Virus record (IMG/VR): IMGVR_UViG_3300047547_000161
Coordinates: 1 to 64,000 of that record
Direction: 5' to 3' (one strand)
Length of the DNA stretch: 64,000 bases
Source of the DNA: a virus
The number at the start of each line of letters is the position of its first letter. Position 1 is the first letter of the stretch. Under the pieces are notes generated by a model that had not been told where the DNA came from, made no database searches, and worked only from the letters and a program-made list of their open reading frames with translations. Shown here piece by piece: positions 1-8,631 of this stretch. The translations under genes and the position numbers were made by a program.

Positions 1-1
1 A

Positions 2-105
2 TCAATTAGCGATGACACATTTGATATAAACGAACTTTTGGGTGGTGATAATAACACTCAAAATGATAATGATATTGACGGATATAATTTTGAAGATTTA
101 TTCTA
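2..105 (+). CDS. 3' end of an upstream gene, possibly frameshifted; acidic SSB-like tail
   Basis: This is the tail of a gene that begins before the window. The opening frame reads an acidic segment (SDDTFDINELLGGDNN). If one base is restored in the short A-run near position 60, the reading continues NDNDIDGYNFEDLF and stops at 103-105. Without the shift the frame runs on as a hydrophobic stretch and stops at 110-112. The acidic, aromatic-tipped ending of the shifted reading resembles the C-terminal tip of single-stranded DNA-binding proteins such as gp32 or SSB. Only about 34 residues are visible, so identity is a guess, and the shift could be a real mutation or a sequence error. Confidence 0.35.
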
Positions 106-129
106 AAAATTGATATTTTTATTAGACAT

Positions 130-156
130 GATTGAGGCCCGATAAGGGCCTCAATC
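130..156 (+). terminator. Rho-independent-type hairpin between the upstream gene and terminase
   Basis: An 11-bp perfect stem, GATTGAGGCCC with GGGCCTCAATC, closes a 5-base loop (GATAA). It is followed by ATTTGATAATGGGCTTTTT, so the T-run is delayed. It separates the preceding gene from the late promoter of the terminase gene. Confidence 0.7.
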
Positions 157-188
157 ATTTGATAATGGGCTTTTTATGCGTTTATGGC

Positions 189-203
189 ATATTTATAATA
201 AAA
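189..203 (+). promoter_or_regulatory. Putative phage late promoter for terminase
   Basis: ATATTTATAATAAAA, one of about a dozen matches to a repeated element in this window. It ends 8 bases before the ATG at 212. An earlier in-frame ATG at 176 lies upstream of this element, so a transcript starting here would not carry it; this supports 212 as the start. Confidence 0.55.
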
Positions 204-211
204 CAATTATT

Positions 212-2017
212 ATGACAGCTCCATTATCAAGGCTAGAAATATTAAAAGAATTTACCAAATGTTTACAATCACCAATCTATGCAATTGAAACATTTTTAGA
301 AACATTTGATAAAACTCAAGAAGGGTTTGTTAACTTTAAACTTTTTCCTCGTCAGAAGGAAATCATCTATGCTTACGAAAAACATAGGTTTAATTTAGTG
401 ACAAAACCAAGACAAGCTGGTGTATCAACAACAACGGCTGCGTATATGGCTATTAAGGTCGCTACAGCTGACCGAGATAACCCAGAAGCGGTATTGATTA
501 TCGCTAACAAACAAGAATTGGCTTTTGAATTCTTGGCTAAGATTAAAGATTTTTTGTCACAATTACCAAGATGGTTCTGGGGTTCTGAATATTACGGAAC
601 TGAGAAAAAAGAAGAGAAATCAATATTTGTTACTGATTCTAAAAAAGAAATCAAATTACCTAACGGTAGTCGTGTAAAAGCGGTTGCTACATCTAAAGAC
701 GCTTTACGTGGTTTCACACCAACATATTTGATTATGGACGAAGCGGCGTTCATTGATAACGGTGATGAAGTATTTGGTGCGGCTTTAACTGCGTTAGGTA
801 CTGGTGGTAAAGCAATGCTTATCTCAACACCTAGGGGTCACGATGCGCTTTATTATAAAACATACAAACAAGCAAAGGCCAAAGAAAACAACTTTAACAT
901 TATTGAAATGCGTTGGTATGAGGATTTAAGGTATAATAAAGACCTTAGATGGATTAAAGGCGATATTTCTGAACCAGAAATTGAATTTACATTCGACTCT
1001 TATGAAAGAAGATTAGCCGATGATTGGAAACCAACATCTTCATGGTATGAAGAAATGTGTTTAGGTATGAACAATGACGCTAGAATGATTGCGCAAGAGC
1101 TTGATGTATCATTTATTGGTTCTGGTGGTAACGTTATTGATGAGAAAGATATCGCTAACCAAAGAAAATACAACGTAAAAGAACCAATCACGGTTATTAA
1201 GATGGGTGAAACGTCATCTACATGGATTTGGGAGTTACCTCAAGAGGGTCACCAATATGTTATGGGTGTTGACGTAGCTAGAGGTGACGGTGAAGATACC
1301 TCAACAATTATTGTTGTTGATTTTACAACCATGGAACAAGTATTGGAGTATCAAGGTAAAACACCACCAGACTTATTAGCTCAATTGGTTGAAGAATATG
1401 GTGAAATGTATAAAGCCTATACAGTTGTTGACGTAACTGGTGGTTTGGGGGTGTCTACTGTCTTAAAACTACTTGAATTCAACTATAAAAGATTACACTA
1501 TGATACTACTGATGGTAAGATATTATCACATAAGCAAAGAGAATTGGTGAGCTTTAGTAAAGCCGCAAAAACACCAGGTTTTCACGCTAACTCAGTTCGT
1601 CTTCCAATGATAGCAAATCTTGAATTAAAGGTTAGAACTGGTGAAATAAAGATTCGTTCTGAAAGAACCTTAACTGAGATGGAAACATTTATCTATAAAA
1701 ATGGTCGTCCAGACCACCAAGATGGTTTCCACGATGACTTAATCATGGCATTGGCCATGGCTCTTTGGGTTTTAGAGCACTCATTTAAAAACCTTGAACG
1801 TTTAGAGAAGCAAAGCAAAGCTATGCTTAGTGCTTGGTTGAATGGAGCTTCTGAAACAAAACAAGCTCAAGACGAGGACCTTAAAAGAACTGGTTTTGTG
1901 AGCAACGCAAATAGACATAAACAAGCAACCCCTAGACCTAAATTTAACCCAATTGTGTCAAAAAATATGCAAGACCCAACTGGGCAATATATGTGGTTAT
2001 TTAGCGGAATGAAATAA
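212..2017 (+). CDS. Terminase large subunit (gp17-like)
   Basis: The motor and nuclease that packages DNA into the prohead. The N-terminal ATPase has a Walker A-like segment KPRQAGVSTTT near residue 65 and a Walker B segment YLIMDEAAF near 172-180. The C-terminal RNase H-like nuclease shows GVDVARGDGEDTS near 351, VVDVTGG near 408 and HDDLIMALAMA near 507, which supply the acidic metal ligands. At 601 residues it matches T4 gp17 (610). The open frame extends back to 176, but the ATG at 212 is preferred because the putative late promoter lies between the two. It opens the head-gene block and is followed closely by a small unknown gene and the portal gene. Confidence 0.95.
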   Translation: MTAPLSRLEILKEFTKCLQSPIYAIETFLETFDKTQEGFVNFKLFPRQKEIIYAYEKHRFNLVTKPRQAGVSTTTAAYMAIKVATADRDNPEAVLIIANKQELAFEFLAKIKDFLSQLPRWFWGSEYYGTEKKEEKSIFVTDSKKEIKLPNGSRVKAVATSKDALRGFTPTYLIMDEAAFIDNGDEVFGAALTALGTGGKAMLISTPRGHDALYYKTYKQAKAKENNFNIIEMRWYEDLRYNKDLRWIKGDISEPEIEFTFDSYERRLADDWKPTSSWYEEMCLGMNNDARMIAQELDVSFIGSGGNVIDEKDIANQRKYNVKEPITVIKMGETSSTWIWELPQEGHQYVMGVDVARGDGEDTSTIIVVDFTTMEQVLEYQGKTPPDLLAQLVEEYGEMYKAYTVVDVTGGLGVSTVLKLLEFNYKRLHYDTTDGKILSHKQRELVSFSKAAKTPGFHANSVRLPMIANLELKVRTGEIKIRSERTLTEMETFIYKNGRPDHQDGFHDDLIMALAMALWVLEHSFKNLERLEKQSKAMLSAWLNGASETKQAQDEDLKRTGFVSNANRHKQATPRPKFNPIVSKNMQDPTGQYMWLFSGMK

Positions 2018-2025
2018 TTAAAGAT

Positions 2026-2283
2026 ATGATGTTAAAACCTAGACCCTGCCGCCGTGTATTTGTCATGAAACAATACACGCCAGATTTATATAGATGGACA
2101 CCACCATGTAATCAAAAAAAGGTGAAAATAAGCGGTAACGCAGCTAGAATGCCAATCTATGGTTGTACAGCTATTGCTGGTACCCAAGGGCAAGACTGGG
2201 TTACTACGTACACTTACGATATATTGATTGTCGATTATCAACAAGAAAGAAGCGCTTACATGGCGTGTGATTACGTTGTTTAA
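2026..2283 (+). CDS. Small protein of unknown function
   Basis: I do not recognise this 85-residue protein. It starts 8 bases after the terminase stop and lies before the portal gene, so it is probably co-transcribed with head genes. It contains four cysteines, in CRR, PPCNQKK, YGCTA and MACDY contexts, and is rich in aromatic residues. The start could be 2026, 2029 or the ATG at 2065 (MKQYTPDLYRW), which would remove a basic N-terminal segment. No signal peptide or membrane helix is evident. Confidence 0.55.
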   Translation: MMLKPRPCRRVFVMKQYTPDLYRWTPPCNQKKVKISGNAARMPIYGCTAIAGTQGQDWVTTYTYDILIVDYQQERSAYMACDYVV

Positions 2284-2327
2284 TCTTTATTTTGTCAAAT
2301 AACGTATTATATTAACTAAAAAAACTT

Positions 2328-4376
2328 ATGGCAAATAATAAACTAACAGTTTTCCAACGATTAGGTTTGGCTTTATCACCTGATAACGCAAAACGTAATC
2401 AACCAGCAACAAAACAAACAAGTAGGTACAACCTAGGTAATGATGTTTTGTTAAAAACCCAAAACAAAGCCGAATACGAAATGGCTTTAAAACAAGCCCA
2501 TCAAAATAAATTGTTGGGTAATGTGTGGAGAAAAGTTGAAAATGGGTTGTTTCAACAATCCATCAACTATGAAACAAGTCGTATCAGTTCATACGCTGAT
2601 TTTGAGGCGATGGAATTTTATCCAACGATTGCCGCAGCTTTAGATATTATGGCTGAAGAATCAACCACAATAAACGAAAAAGGTAAGATTCTAAACATTT
2701 ATTCAGATAGCAAAAGAGTTAAAGGTATCCTTGAGGACCTTTTCTATAACAGATTAGATGCTCACGTATCGCTTCCTGTTTGGACTAGGAATACATGTAA
2801 ATACGGTGATAATTTTGTATTCTTAAATATAGATGATACCCACGGTATTCTAGGCGCTAAACAAATGCCAAACTATGAAATGGACCGTGTTGAGGGTTCT
2901 CTTGTGGATATGATTAATAATACAAGCACAAATGATGTTGATAAAACAAGATTTGTTTGGAGAGGTCATAACGTTGAATTTAATTCATGGCAAATTGCCC
3001 ATTTTAGATTAATGGGTGATGACAGAAGATTACCATATGGTACTTCAATTCTTGAAAAATCAAGACGTATTTGGAAGCAACTTATATTAGCTGAAGACTC
3101 AATGCTTGTTTATCGTGTAACTAGAGCTCCAGAAAGACGTGTCTATAAAATCTACGTTGGTAACATTGACGATGCTGATGTACCAGCATATGTTGATGCT
3201 ATTGCTGATAGATTTAAGCGTATACCAGTAATTGACCCTCAAACTGGTCAAATGGATTTGAGGTTAAACCAATTGGCGAATGACCAAGACTATTTCATAC
3301 CTGTTCGTACTGAAGATGCACCAAACCCTATTGATACTTTACCAGGTGCTCAAAACCTTGACCAAATAGCCGATATCGAATATCTAAGAAGCAACTTGTT
3401 TACCGCTCTTAGGGTACCTAAACCATTCTTAGGTTTTGATGAAACCAATGGTGAAGGTAAAAATTTAGCGCTTCAAGATATTCGTTTTTCAAGAACAATC
3501 AACCGTATCCAACAAGCAATTTTGCAAGAACTAAATAAAATTGCAATCATACATTTATTCTTGTTAGGGTTTGAAGAGGATTTTGATAACTTCACACTTA
3601 CTCTTAATAACCCATCAACTCAAGCCGAAATGCTTAAGATTGAGCACTTGCAAAATAAGGTTACACTATTCAAAGACGCTGTTTCTGATGCTGGTAATGG
3701 TTTTGCTGCGATGTCAATGACCAAAGCAAAACGAGAAATTTTGGGTATGTCTGATGATGAAATTAAACAAGATTTACTTGAGCAACGTATGGAAAAAGCA
3801 GCTGCTGCTGAGCTTGCTAGAACTGAAGGTGTTATTAAACATACAGGTGTATTTGATGTTGTAGATAGGATTTATGGTGATATGAATGCGGCAATCAACG
3901 GTGGTGGTAACCCTGCTGGTGGTGAAGAAGGTGAAGGTGGCGCTGGAGGCGGCGGTGGACTAGGTGGTTCATTTGGCGGCGGTGGCGTAGGTGGTGAAGA
4001 CTTAAATTTTGGTGAAGAAGGTGAAGACGAAGCTTCAACAGAAGCTGGTGGTGAAACTGGCGCTGCTGATGACTTGGAAGGTGGTGCAGAAGCTGAAGCT
4101 GGCGCAGAAGACCAAGAATTAGCGGACACTGAAAATTTAGCCGAATCAATTAGAAAAACTGATAAATTATTGAAAGAGCAAAAATTAGCCCTAAACGAAA
4201 AACTAAAAAATAGAGCTAAAAAATACAAAGGCAGATTTGTTGATGTTTTGATTGAATCAATTAAGCCAGATGGGAAACCAACTGTTGAAAAGGTAAAGAT
4301 TTACGATAAAAGTATGAAAATCAATAATGATGTCAATGATATGATTAACGGTATCAATAAAATGTTAGGTGAATAA
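2328..4376 (+). CDS. Portal protein (gp20-like)
   Basis: Dodecameric head vertex through which DNA is packaged and ejected. Core segments typical of T4-type portals are visible: YADFEAMEFYPTIAAALDIMAEEST near residue 90, then RMGDDRRLPYGTS-like text (FRLMGDDRRLPYG), then DIEYLRSNLFTALRVPKPFLGF. It is followed in order by a core candidate, the protease, scaffold and capsid genes, as in T4. At 682 residues it is longer than T4 gp20 (524). The excess is mainly a Gly/Glu/Ala-rich low-complexity stretch at about residues 520-600, just before a basic coiled-coil tail. Late expression is expected as part of the terminase transcript. Confidence 0.93.
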   Translation: MANNKLTVFQRLGLALSPDNAKRNQPATKQTSRYNLGNDVLLKTQNKAEYEMALKQAHQNKLLGNVWRKVENGLFQQSINYETSRISSYADFEAMEFYPTIAAALDIMAEESTTINEKGKILNIYSDSKRVKGILEDLFYNRLDAHVSLPVWTRNTCKYGDNFVFLNIDDTHGILGAKQMPNYEMDRVEGSLVDMINNTSTNDVDKTRFVWRGHNVEFNSWQIAHFRLMGDDRRLPYGTSILEKSRRIWKQLILAEDSMLVYRVTRAPERRVYKIYVGNIDDADVPAYVDAIADRFKRIPVIDPQTGQMDLRLNQLANDQDYFIPVRTEDAPNPIDTLPGAQNLDQIADIEYLRSNLFTALRVPKPFLGFDETNGEGKNLALQDIRFSRTINRIQQAILQELNKIAIIHLFLLGFEEDFDNFTLTLNNPSTQAEMLKIEHLQNKVTLFKDAVSDAGNGFAAMSMTKAKREILGMSDDEIKQDLLEQRMEKAAAAELARTEGVIKHTGVFDVVDRIYGDMNAAINGGGNPAGGEEGEGGAGGGGGLGGSFGGGGVGGEDLNFGEEGEDEASTEAGGETGAADDLEGGAEAEAGAEDQELADTENLAESIRKTDKLLKEQKLALNEKLKNRAKKYKGRFVDVLIESIKPDGKPTVEKVKIYDKSMKINNDVNDMINGINKMLGE

Positions 4377-4396
4377 GGCTTTTTAAGATATTATTC

Positions 4397-4411
4397 ATAT
4401 TTATTATTAAA
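4397..4411 (+). promoter_or_regulatory. Putative phage late promoter
   Basis: ATATTTATTATTAAA ends 7 bases before the ATG at 4419. Same element and spacing as upstream of terminase, PhoH and fibre genes. Confidence 0.55.
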
Positions 4412-4418
4412 TTGAACA

Positions 4419-5198
4419 ATGGCAGATATCACAAACATATCAAAAAATTTTGGAATCATTAAAACAGCTTATAATAATTTGCTGTCAGAGGCTATTACTT
4501 CAAAAAATGACGCAAATAAAGGGTTATTTAAGAAGTACGTTAAGTCTATAAAAGAAAATGAAATTCTAAAAACTCAGTTTTTGGTTTACACAAATATTGA
4601 GAATAAGGTTGAGTCAGATGTTGAGAAAGCAAGAATGTTTGTAAAAGAAAATATCGAACTTTTTAATAAGTTCGATAAAAATGAAATATTGGAGGCGAAT
4701 GCCAAATTAGCCAAAGATATTTTATTTGAAGAAAATCCAGAAACCAATGAATTGTATGAAAATATAACAACATTGATTTTTACAGCTAAGCATCCTCTAA
4801 CAGTTGACAAAATTGTTGAAGCTACTAGTAACGTGGTAAACTACATCATTAACAACAAACCTAAGGTTGTTAGTGAATCAATAGATTTACCACCTAGTTT
4901 GGTTTCAAGAATCCTTATTGATAAATTCAACGAAAGGTATTCAACATTAGACGAATCAGAAAGAAAAATGATTTCGGTAGTTATTGAATCTACAGATGTT
5001 GAGAAAGCTGAAGCGTATAATATGGTATTAAGTGAGTGTTTGGGTTTAATAAATGAACAACTAAACACTAGTGACTTAGAATTGAAGGACAAGTTACTTA
5101 GAGTTAAAGAAAAACTTTTAAATGACAAGAAGGAAATCAACGAAGATTTTGTTAAGAATTTATCAAAATTGGTTGAGTTGAGGGACAACTTGAAATAA
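4419..5198 (+). CDS. Probable prohead core or internal head protein
   Basis: A 259-residue, mostly helical, charged protein that I cannot assign by sequence. Its place between portal and protease is where T4 encodes core proteins gp67 and gp68. The N-terminus carries LLSE followed by A at residues 21-25, which fits the (L/I)xE cleavage rule of T4-type prohead proteases, and the same LLxE pattern occurs in the capsid and scaffold proteins of this window. I infer an internal head protein processed during maturation. It has its own putative late promoter. Confidence 0.6.
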   Translation: MADITNISKNFGIIKTAYNNLLSEAITSKNDANKGLFKKYVKSIKENEILKTQFLVYTNIENKVESDVEKARMFVKENIELFNKFDKNEILEANAKLAKDILFEENPETNELYENITTLIFTAKHPLTVDKIVEATSNVVNYIINNKPKVVSESIDLPPSLVSRILIDKFNERYSTLDESERKMISVVIESTDVEKAEAYNMVLSECLGLINEQLNTSDLELKDKLLRVKEKLLNDKKEINEDFVKNLSKLVELRDNLK

Positions 5199-5216
5199 TT
5201 AAAGTTGGTGTTTTAT

Positions 5217-5262
5217 GGTTAGTGTTGGTGCTAACCAAAAAGATTAGATTGGACAACCAATC
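5217..5262 (+). other. Two adjacent small hairpins
   Basis: GGTTAG/CTAACC (5217-5236, 8-base loop) and GATTGG/CCAATC (5247-5262, loop ACAA) sit back to back between two genes. Neither is followed by a clear T-run, so attenuation or transcript processing is as likely as termination. Confidence 0.35.
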
Positions 5263-5292
5263 ATTATTTGACTATAAAAACTGTTACTGAAA

Positions 5293-5949
5293 ATGAAAGA
5301 AATTCTTGTTGCATTATCCCCAATATTGGTGGCTGTACTTACCGCTATTATTGGTCCATCAATATTAGAATGGGTAAAATCAAAGTTTGCAAAAAACAAA
5401 GAGAACAAAGTAAAAAAAGAAGAAAAAGATAGTGGATTGATGTTTTCATTGACCCTTAATAAGTTTAACATTTTAAAAGACACTATTGAAGAATTGTTTG
5501 CAAAAACCAAAGTTGATAGGTTTTTGATTCTTGTTGCAAAAAATGGCAAGGAAGATTTTAAATTCGCCACGGCTATCTATGAACAACATGCTGACAATGA
5601 TAAGGTAAAACTATCATTTGGTGCTGTTGGGAAATATGTTGATTTCCAGTTTGACGATAATTACCGTCAAATTTTAAAAGAAGCTGAGATTAAGGGATTA
5701 TATCGTTTTGATGTTGACAAGGAGCCAGATTCAGACTTAAAAAATATCTACATATCCGAGGGGGTTAATTATTCAACAATTTACTTCCTTAAGAGAATTA
5801 AAAATTATGATGGTGAAGACAACGATTGTATACTATATTCATCATTTGCCACACACGATACTGAAGCTTTTTCACCTAATGACCACATAAATAAAAAATT
5901 GGTTGTTAATAAAATAAAGGCTGATGTTATTGACGAAATAGAGTTCTAA
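5293..5949 (+). CDS. Membrane-anchored protein of unknown function
   Basis: 218 residues. Residues 4-24 (ILVALSPILVAVLTAIIG) form one N-terminal membrane helix without an obvious cleavage site. A Lys/Glu-rich linker to about residue 50 leads into an alpha/beta domain of about 160 residues with strands such as RFLILVAKNG and STIYFLKRI. The domain layout is loosely like a GAF-type sensor fold, but I see no diagnostic motif. It lies among head genes without a clear promoter. Possible roles include superinfection exclusion or host membrane modification; this is speculation from topology only. Confidence 0.6.
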   Translation: MKEILVALSPILVAVLTAIIGPSILEWVKSKFAKNKENKVKKEEKDSGLMFSLTLNKFNILKDTIEELFAKTKVDRFLILVAKNGKEDFKFATAIYEQHADNDKVKLSFGAVGKYVDFQFDDNYRQILKEAEIKGLYRFDVDKEPDSDLKNIYISEGVNYSTIYFLKRIKNYDGEDNDCILYSSFATHDTEAFSPNDHINKKLVVNKIKADVIDEIEF

Positions 5950-5958
5950 CACACCAGG

Positions 5959-5988
5959 TTGACTTTTCCTTATAAATTCGTATATTTG
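5959..5988 (+). promoter_or_regulatory. Host-type (Bacteroidota) promoter
   Basis: TTG at 5959-5961 and TATATTTG at 5981-5988 are separated by 19 bases, matching the -33/-7 arrangement of Bacteroidota primary sigma promoters. It lies 14 bases before the ATG at 6003, inside the otherwise late head block. Confidence 0.75.
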
Positions 5989-6002
5989 TAAAAAACAGTT
6001 AT

Positions 6003-6443
6003 ATGAAAACAGGAAAAGAAATGAAGACCAACTCTTTTAAAGAGTTTAACGTGGTTTATGGCAGTGTGGATAATAAGAATCCTAAAGCTGTTTACATAAA
6101 CATATCATCGTGGTTAGAACCGCTACATGATGGCGATATAAACTATAATCGCGCTATACGAAACATCAACAAAAAACTTAAGCAATCATTATACGCATTT
6201 GATTCAAGTGGGTATTGTTGTTTTATAAAGGATAGAACTATAGTTGATTTAGACATCAGAGAATCAGGGATTAGGTTTGGAAAAAGAAGCTTTATGAATT
6301 GCGAAGTAACATTATTTTCAACCATAGAGATACCAGTCAATGATGATAGTATGAAAGAGACTATGATGACATTCATTGAACACATCATAGATGATGTTTT
6401 GAAGAAGAATGAATATTTTTCATTCAACAAGAAAAAGAAATAA
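6003..6443 (+). CDS. Moron-like small gene of unknown function
   Basis: I do not recognise this 146-residue protein. It has no membrane helix or signal peptide; it mixes beta-rich and basic segments and ends in a Lys-rich tail (FNKKKK). A second in-frame ATG exists at residue 7 (MKTNSFKEF). What stands out is the setting: a complete host-type promoter directly upstream and a strong terminator directly downstream, isolating it within the late head cluster. That is the classic layout of a moron, an accessory gene expressed independently of its neighbours, here probably early in infection. Confidence 0.65.
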   Translation: MKTGKEMKTNSFKEFNVVYGSVDNKNPKAVYINISSWLEPLHDGDINYNRAIRNINKKLKQSLYAFDSSGYCCFIKDRTIVDLDIRESGIRFGKRSFMNCEVTLFSTIEIPVNDDSMKETMMTFIEHIIDDVLKKNEYFSFNKKKK

Positions 6444-6444
6444 G

Positions 6445-6475
6445 AAAGGCCCCAATCACTGGATTGGGGCTTTTT
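6445..6475 (+). terminator. Rho-independent terminator
   Basis: Stem GCCCCAATC / GATTGGGGC with loop ACTG, flanked by A-rich and T-rich arms (CTTTTTC). It begins two bases after the stop of the small gene at 6003-6443. Confidence 0.9.
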
Positions 6476-6487
6476 CTTTATATCCAT

Positions 6488-6502
6488 ATATTTATTTGTA
6501 TA
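6488..6502 (+). promoter_or_regulatory. Putative phage late promoter for prohead protease
   Basis: ATATTTATTTGTATA, 14 bases before the ATG at 6517. The ATATTTAT core is intact; the A-rich second half is weaker than in other copies. Confidence 0.45.
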
Positions 6503-6516
6503 CAAGCTAGCAAATT

Positions 6517-7239
6517 ATGGATATAAACTATAACAACTTAAAAGTACTTAAGCGTGGCCAAACAGGTTTCGGTTATCTTATCGAACACGATGCTGGGTAC
6601 ATTAGTCCTGATGAACCAAGGAACCAGCCATTCATCAATGAGATAAAAAAATTGGACACTGGTAAAATGGTGTTGGCCGAGCCACTTATTGTTTACGTTA
6701 TCCTTCAAAAGTATGGTGTCCTTAATCGTAATGGTCGTGTTTATTCTGAACAACTTTTAAAAAGACAAAACGAACTTTATCAAACAGCTATTAAAGAAAG
6801 AGCTGCAATAGGTGAATTGGACCACCCAGAATCAAGTATTATAGCTGGTGATAGAATTTCTCACAACATTATTGAAACATGGTGGGAAGGTAATACGCTT
6901 ATGGGTAAGATGGAAATCTTAATGTCGCCAGGTTTTATCAATTACGGTATTGTATCAACAAAGGGTGATGAAGTCGCAAACCTTCTTAGACACAGAATTA
7001 AAATTGGTGTGTCATCACGTGGTGTTGGTTCATTAAAAGAAGGTCGTAATGGTGAACAAATCGTACAAGATGACTTTGAATTGATTTGTTGGGATATTGT
7101 TACAGCGCCATCAACACCAGATGCGTGGATATTTAAAAACCACGGAGAAGCTAGACATTTCGCTGAAAATATTGAAGAAAAGAAGAATATTGTTAGTGAA
7201 TCATTGACTGACAAGTTGAGTAATTTTTTAAATGATTAA
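6517..7239 (+). CDS. Prohead core protease (gp21-like)
   Basis: Serine protease that digests the scaffold and trims head proteins during maturation. Family features visible are the NRNGRVYSEQLL segment near residues 68-80, the histidine in GELDHPESS near residue 103, and the serine-containing GVSSRGVGSL near 163-172, consistent with a herpesvirus/T4-type Ser-His protease fold. At 240 residues it is close to T4 gp21 (212). It sits directly before the scaffold gene, as in T4. Its likely substrates in this window carry LLxE sites (capsid, scaffold and several N-termini). Confidence 0.9.
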   Translation: MDINYNNLKVLKRGQTGFGYLIEHDAGYISPDEPRNQPFINEIKKLDTGKMVLAEPLIVYVILQKYGVLNRNGRVYSEQLLKRQNELYQTAIKERAAIGELDHPESSIIAGDRISHNIIETWWEGNTLMGKMEILMSPGFINYGIVSTKGDEVANLLRHRIKIGVSSRGVGSLKEGRNGEQIVQDDFELICWDIVTAPSTPDAWIFKNHGEARHFAENIEEKKNIVSESLTDKLSNFLND

Positions 7240-7288
7240 AAAATTTTTTTGAAAAAGCCGTTTTTTATGTCTTTTCAAAATATACCAT

Positions 7289-7303
7289 ATATTTATTATC
7301 AAA
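7289..7303 (+). promoter_or_regulatory. Putative phage late promoter for scaffold and capsid
   Basis: ATATTTATTATCAAA with an unusually long 41-base gap to the ATG at 7345. The gap holds a small hairpin (AGGTAA/TTACCT), which might act in translation or mRNA stability. Confidence 0.5.
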
Positions 7304-7344
7304 TAAGGTAATATTTTACCTATGTTTAACATTAACAAACAAAA

Positions 7345-8598
7345 ATGAATAACAAAAAAACATTGCTTGAGGAAGCGCTTTTAGATATCGAACATATCAA
7401 AAACGCACTCAATGCCAACACAAAAGAAATACTTCGTTCGGTTTCGAAAGAAGAAATTGATGCTGTTGTAAAAGAGTCTCTTGCTCAAGAGGCTTACACT
7501 GAAGAAACAATCCCAATGGATGAACCAGAAATGGAACCAGAAATGGGGGGTGATTCTTTAGAGATGACAGATGTTGAATCCCCAGAAGGTTTGGGTGGTG
7601 AAGAAGCCCCAGAAATGGATATGGCTCCAGTAGCTGGTACAGACGAATTAGGAATGGATGGTTTACCATCGGATGAAATGGATTTGACTGATGCGTCAGA
7701 TGACGATGTTATCGCAGTTTACAAAAAACTAAGCGGTGAAGATGAAATCGAAATCGTTGGTGATGAAATTCACTTAAATGTATCACAGCCAGGTGAGTAC
7801 GTAATCAAAACATCAGATGTTGACACAATGCCAACAGGTGACATGGCTCCAGAAATGGGTGGCGAAATGGAACCAGAAATGGGTGGTGAAGACGATGTAG
7901 ATTACGAAATCGAAATGGATGATGACGCTGAAGGTTCTGAAGAAGCACCAGAAGGTGGTGAAGAAGAAGAAGCTGGTGAAGAATCAGCTGAAACTGAAAC
8001 CCCAGAAGGTGGTGAAGAAGAATCAGGTGAAGAGGAAGAAGAAGAAACTATTGATGAAAAAATTGCTGTAGGTACAGGTATGAGTGTGGGTAACCACAGA
8101 AACCCAACTACTGCTGGTTCAATAGGTGCTGCTGAAAACCCTAAATCAATCATGAACGAATCAGTAGCTGCTAAGAAATTAGTTTCTGAAACAACAAAAA
8201 AATATAACGCTCTATTGACTGAAGCTAAAAAACTTAAAACTGAAAATGAAGAATTCAGAAAGGTTCTTAAGCAATTTAGAACACAGTTGGTTGAGACGGT
8301 AGTATTCAACAGCAATTTGAGTTACGTAACCAGATTGTTCACTGATTATTCTACAACAAAAGCTGAGAAGCAAAGCATTATCAAAAGATTTGACGAAGGT
8401 GTTTCAACACTTGCTGAATCTAAGAAACTCTACAAGACAATTATTAACGAATTGGAATCTAGAAAGAGCATTGCTGAATCAGTTGAAAGCAAAATCGTTA
8501 AAGAGTCAACATCTAGTTCTTCAAAACAATTAAATGAAACAACTGCATATGTTGACCCATCAACCAAGAGAATCTTGGAATTGATGAAAATAAAATAA
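7345..8598 (+). CDS. Prohead scaffold protein (gp22-like)
   Basis: Forms the internal core around which the capsid assembles. Assignment rests on position between protease and capsid genes and on composition: residues about 52-238 are extremely acidic (Glu, Asp, Gly, Pro, Met; repeats such as EPEMGG and EGGEEE), followed by a long helical, coiled-coil-like C-terminal half. Several sites fit the (L/I)xE rule for gp21-type cleavage, including LLEEA at the N-terminus, LLTEA near residue 290, LAES and IAES, consistent with scaffold degradation. At 417 residues it is longer than T4 gp22 (269) because of the acidic region. Confidence 0.85.
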   Translation: MNNKKTLLEEALLDIEHIKNALNANTKEILRSVSKEEIDAVVKESLAQEAYTEETIPMDEPEMEPEMGGDSLEMTDVESPEGLGGEEAPEMDMAPVAGTDELGMDGLPSDEMDLTDASDDDVIAVYKKLSGEDEIEIVGDEIHLNVSQPGEYVIKTSDVDTMPTGDMAPEMGGEMEPEMGGEDDVDYEIEMDDDAEGSEEAPEGGEEEEAGEESAETETPEGGEEESGEEEEEETIDEKIAVGTGMSVGNHRNPTTAGSIGAAENPKSIMNESVAAKKLVSETTKKYNALLTEAKKLKTENEEFRKVLKQFRTQLVETVVFNSNLSYVTRLFTDYSTTKAEKQSIIKRFDEGVSTLAESKKLYKTIINELESRKSIAESVESKIVKESTSSSSKQLNETTAYVDPSTKRILELMKIK

Positions 8599-8631
8599 AA
8601 TAACCAAAACCAAACAAATAAACAGAAAATT

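Noticed and set aside
3872-4228. Pro/Ser-rich reading frame on the minus strand
   Set aside because: It is the complement of the Gly/Glu-rich portal insert; no separate start signal or spacing supports it.
7902-8315. Ser-rich reading frame on the minus strand
   Set aside because: Complement of the acidic scaffold region; composition follows from GAA/GGT codons on the other strand.
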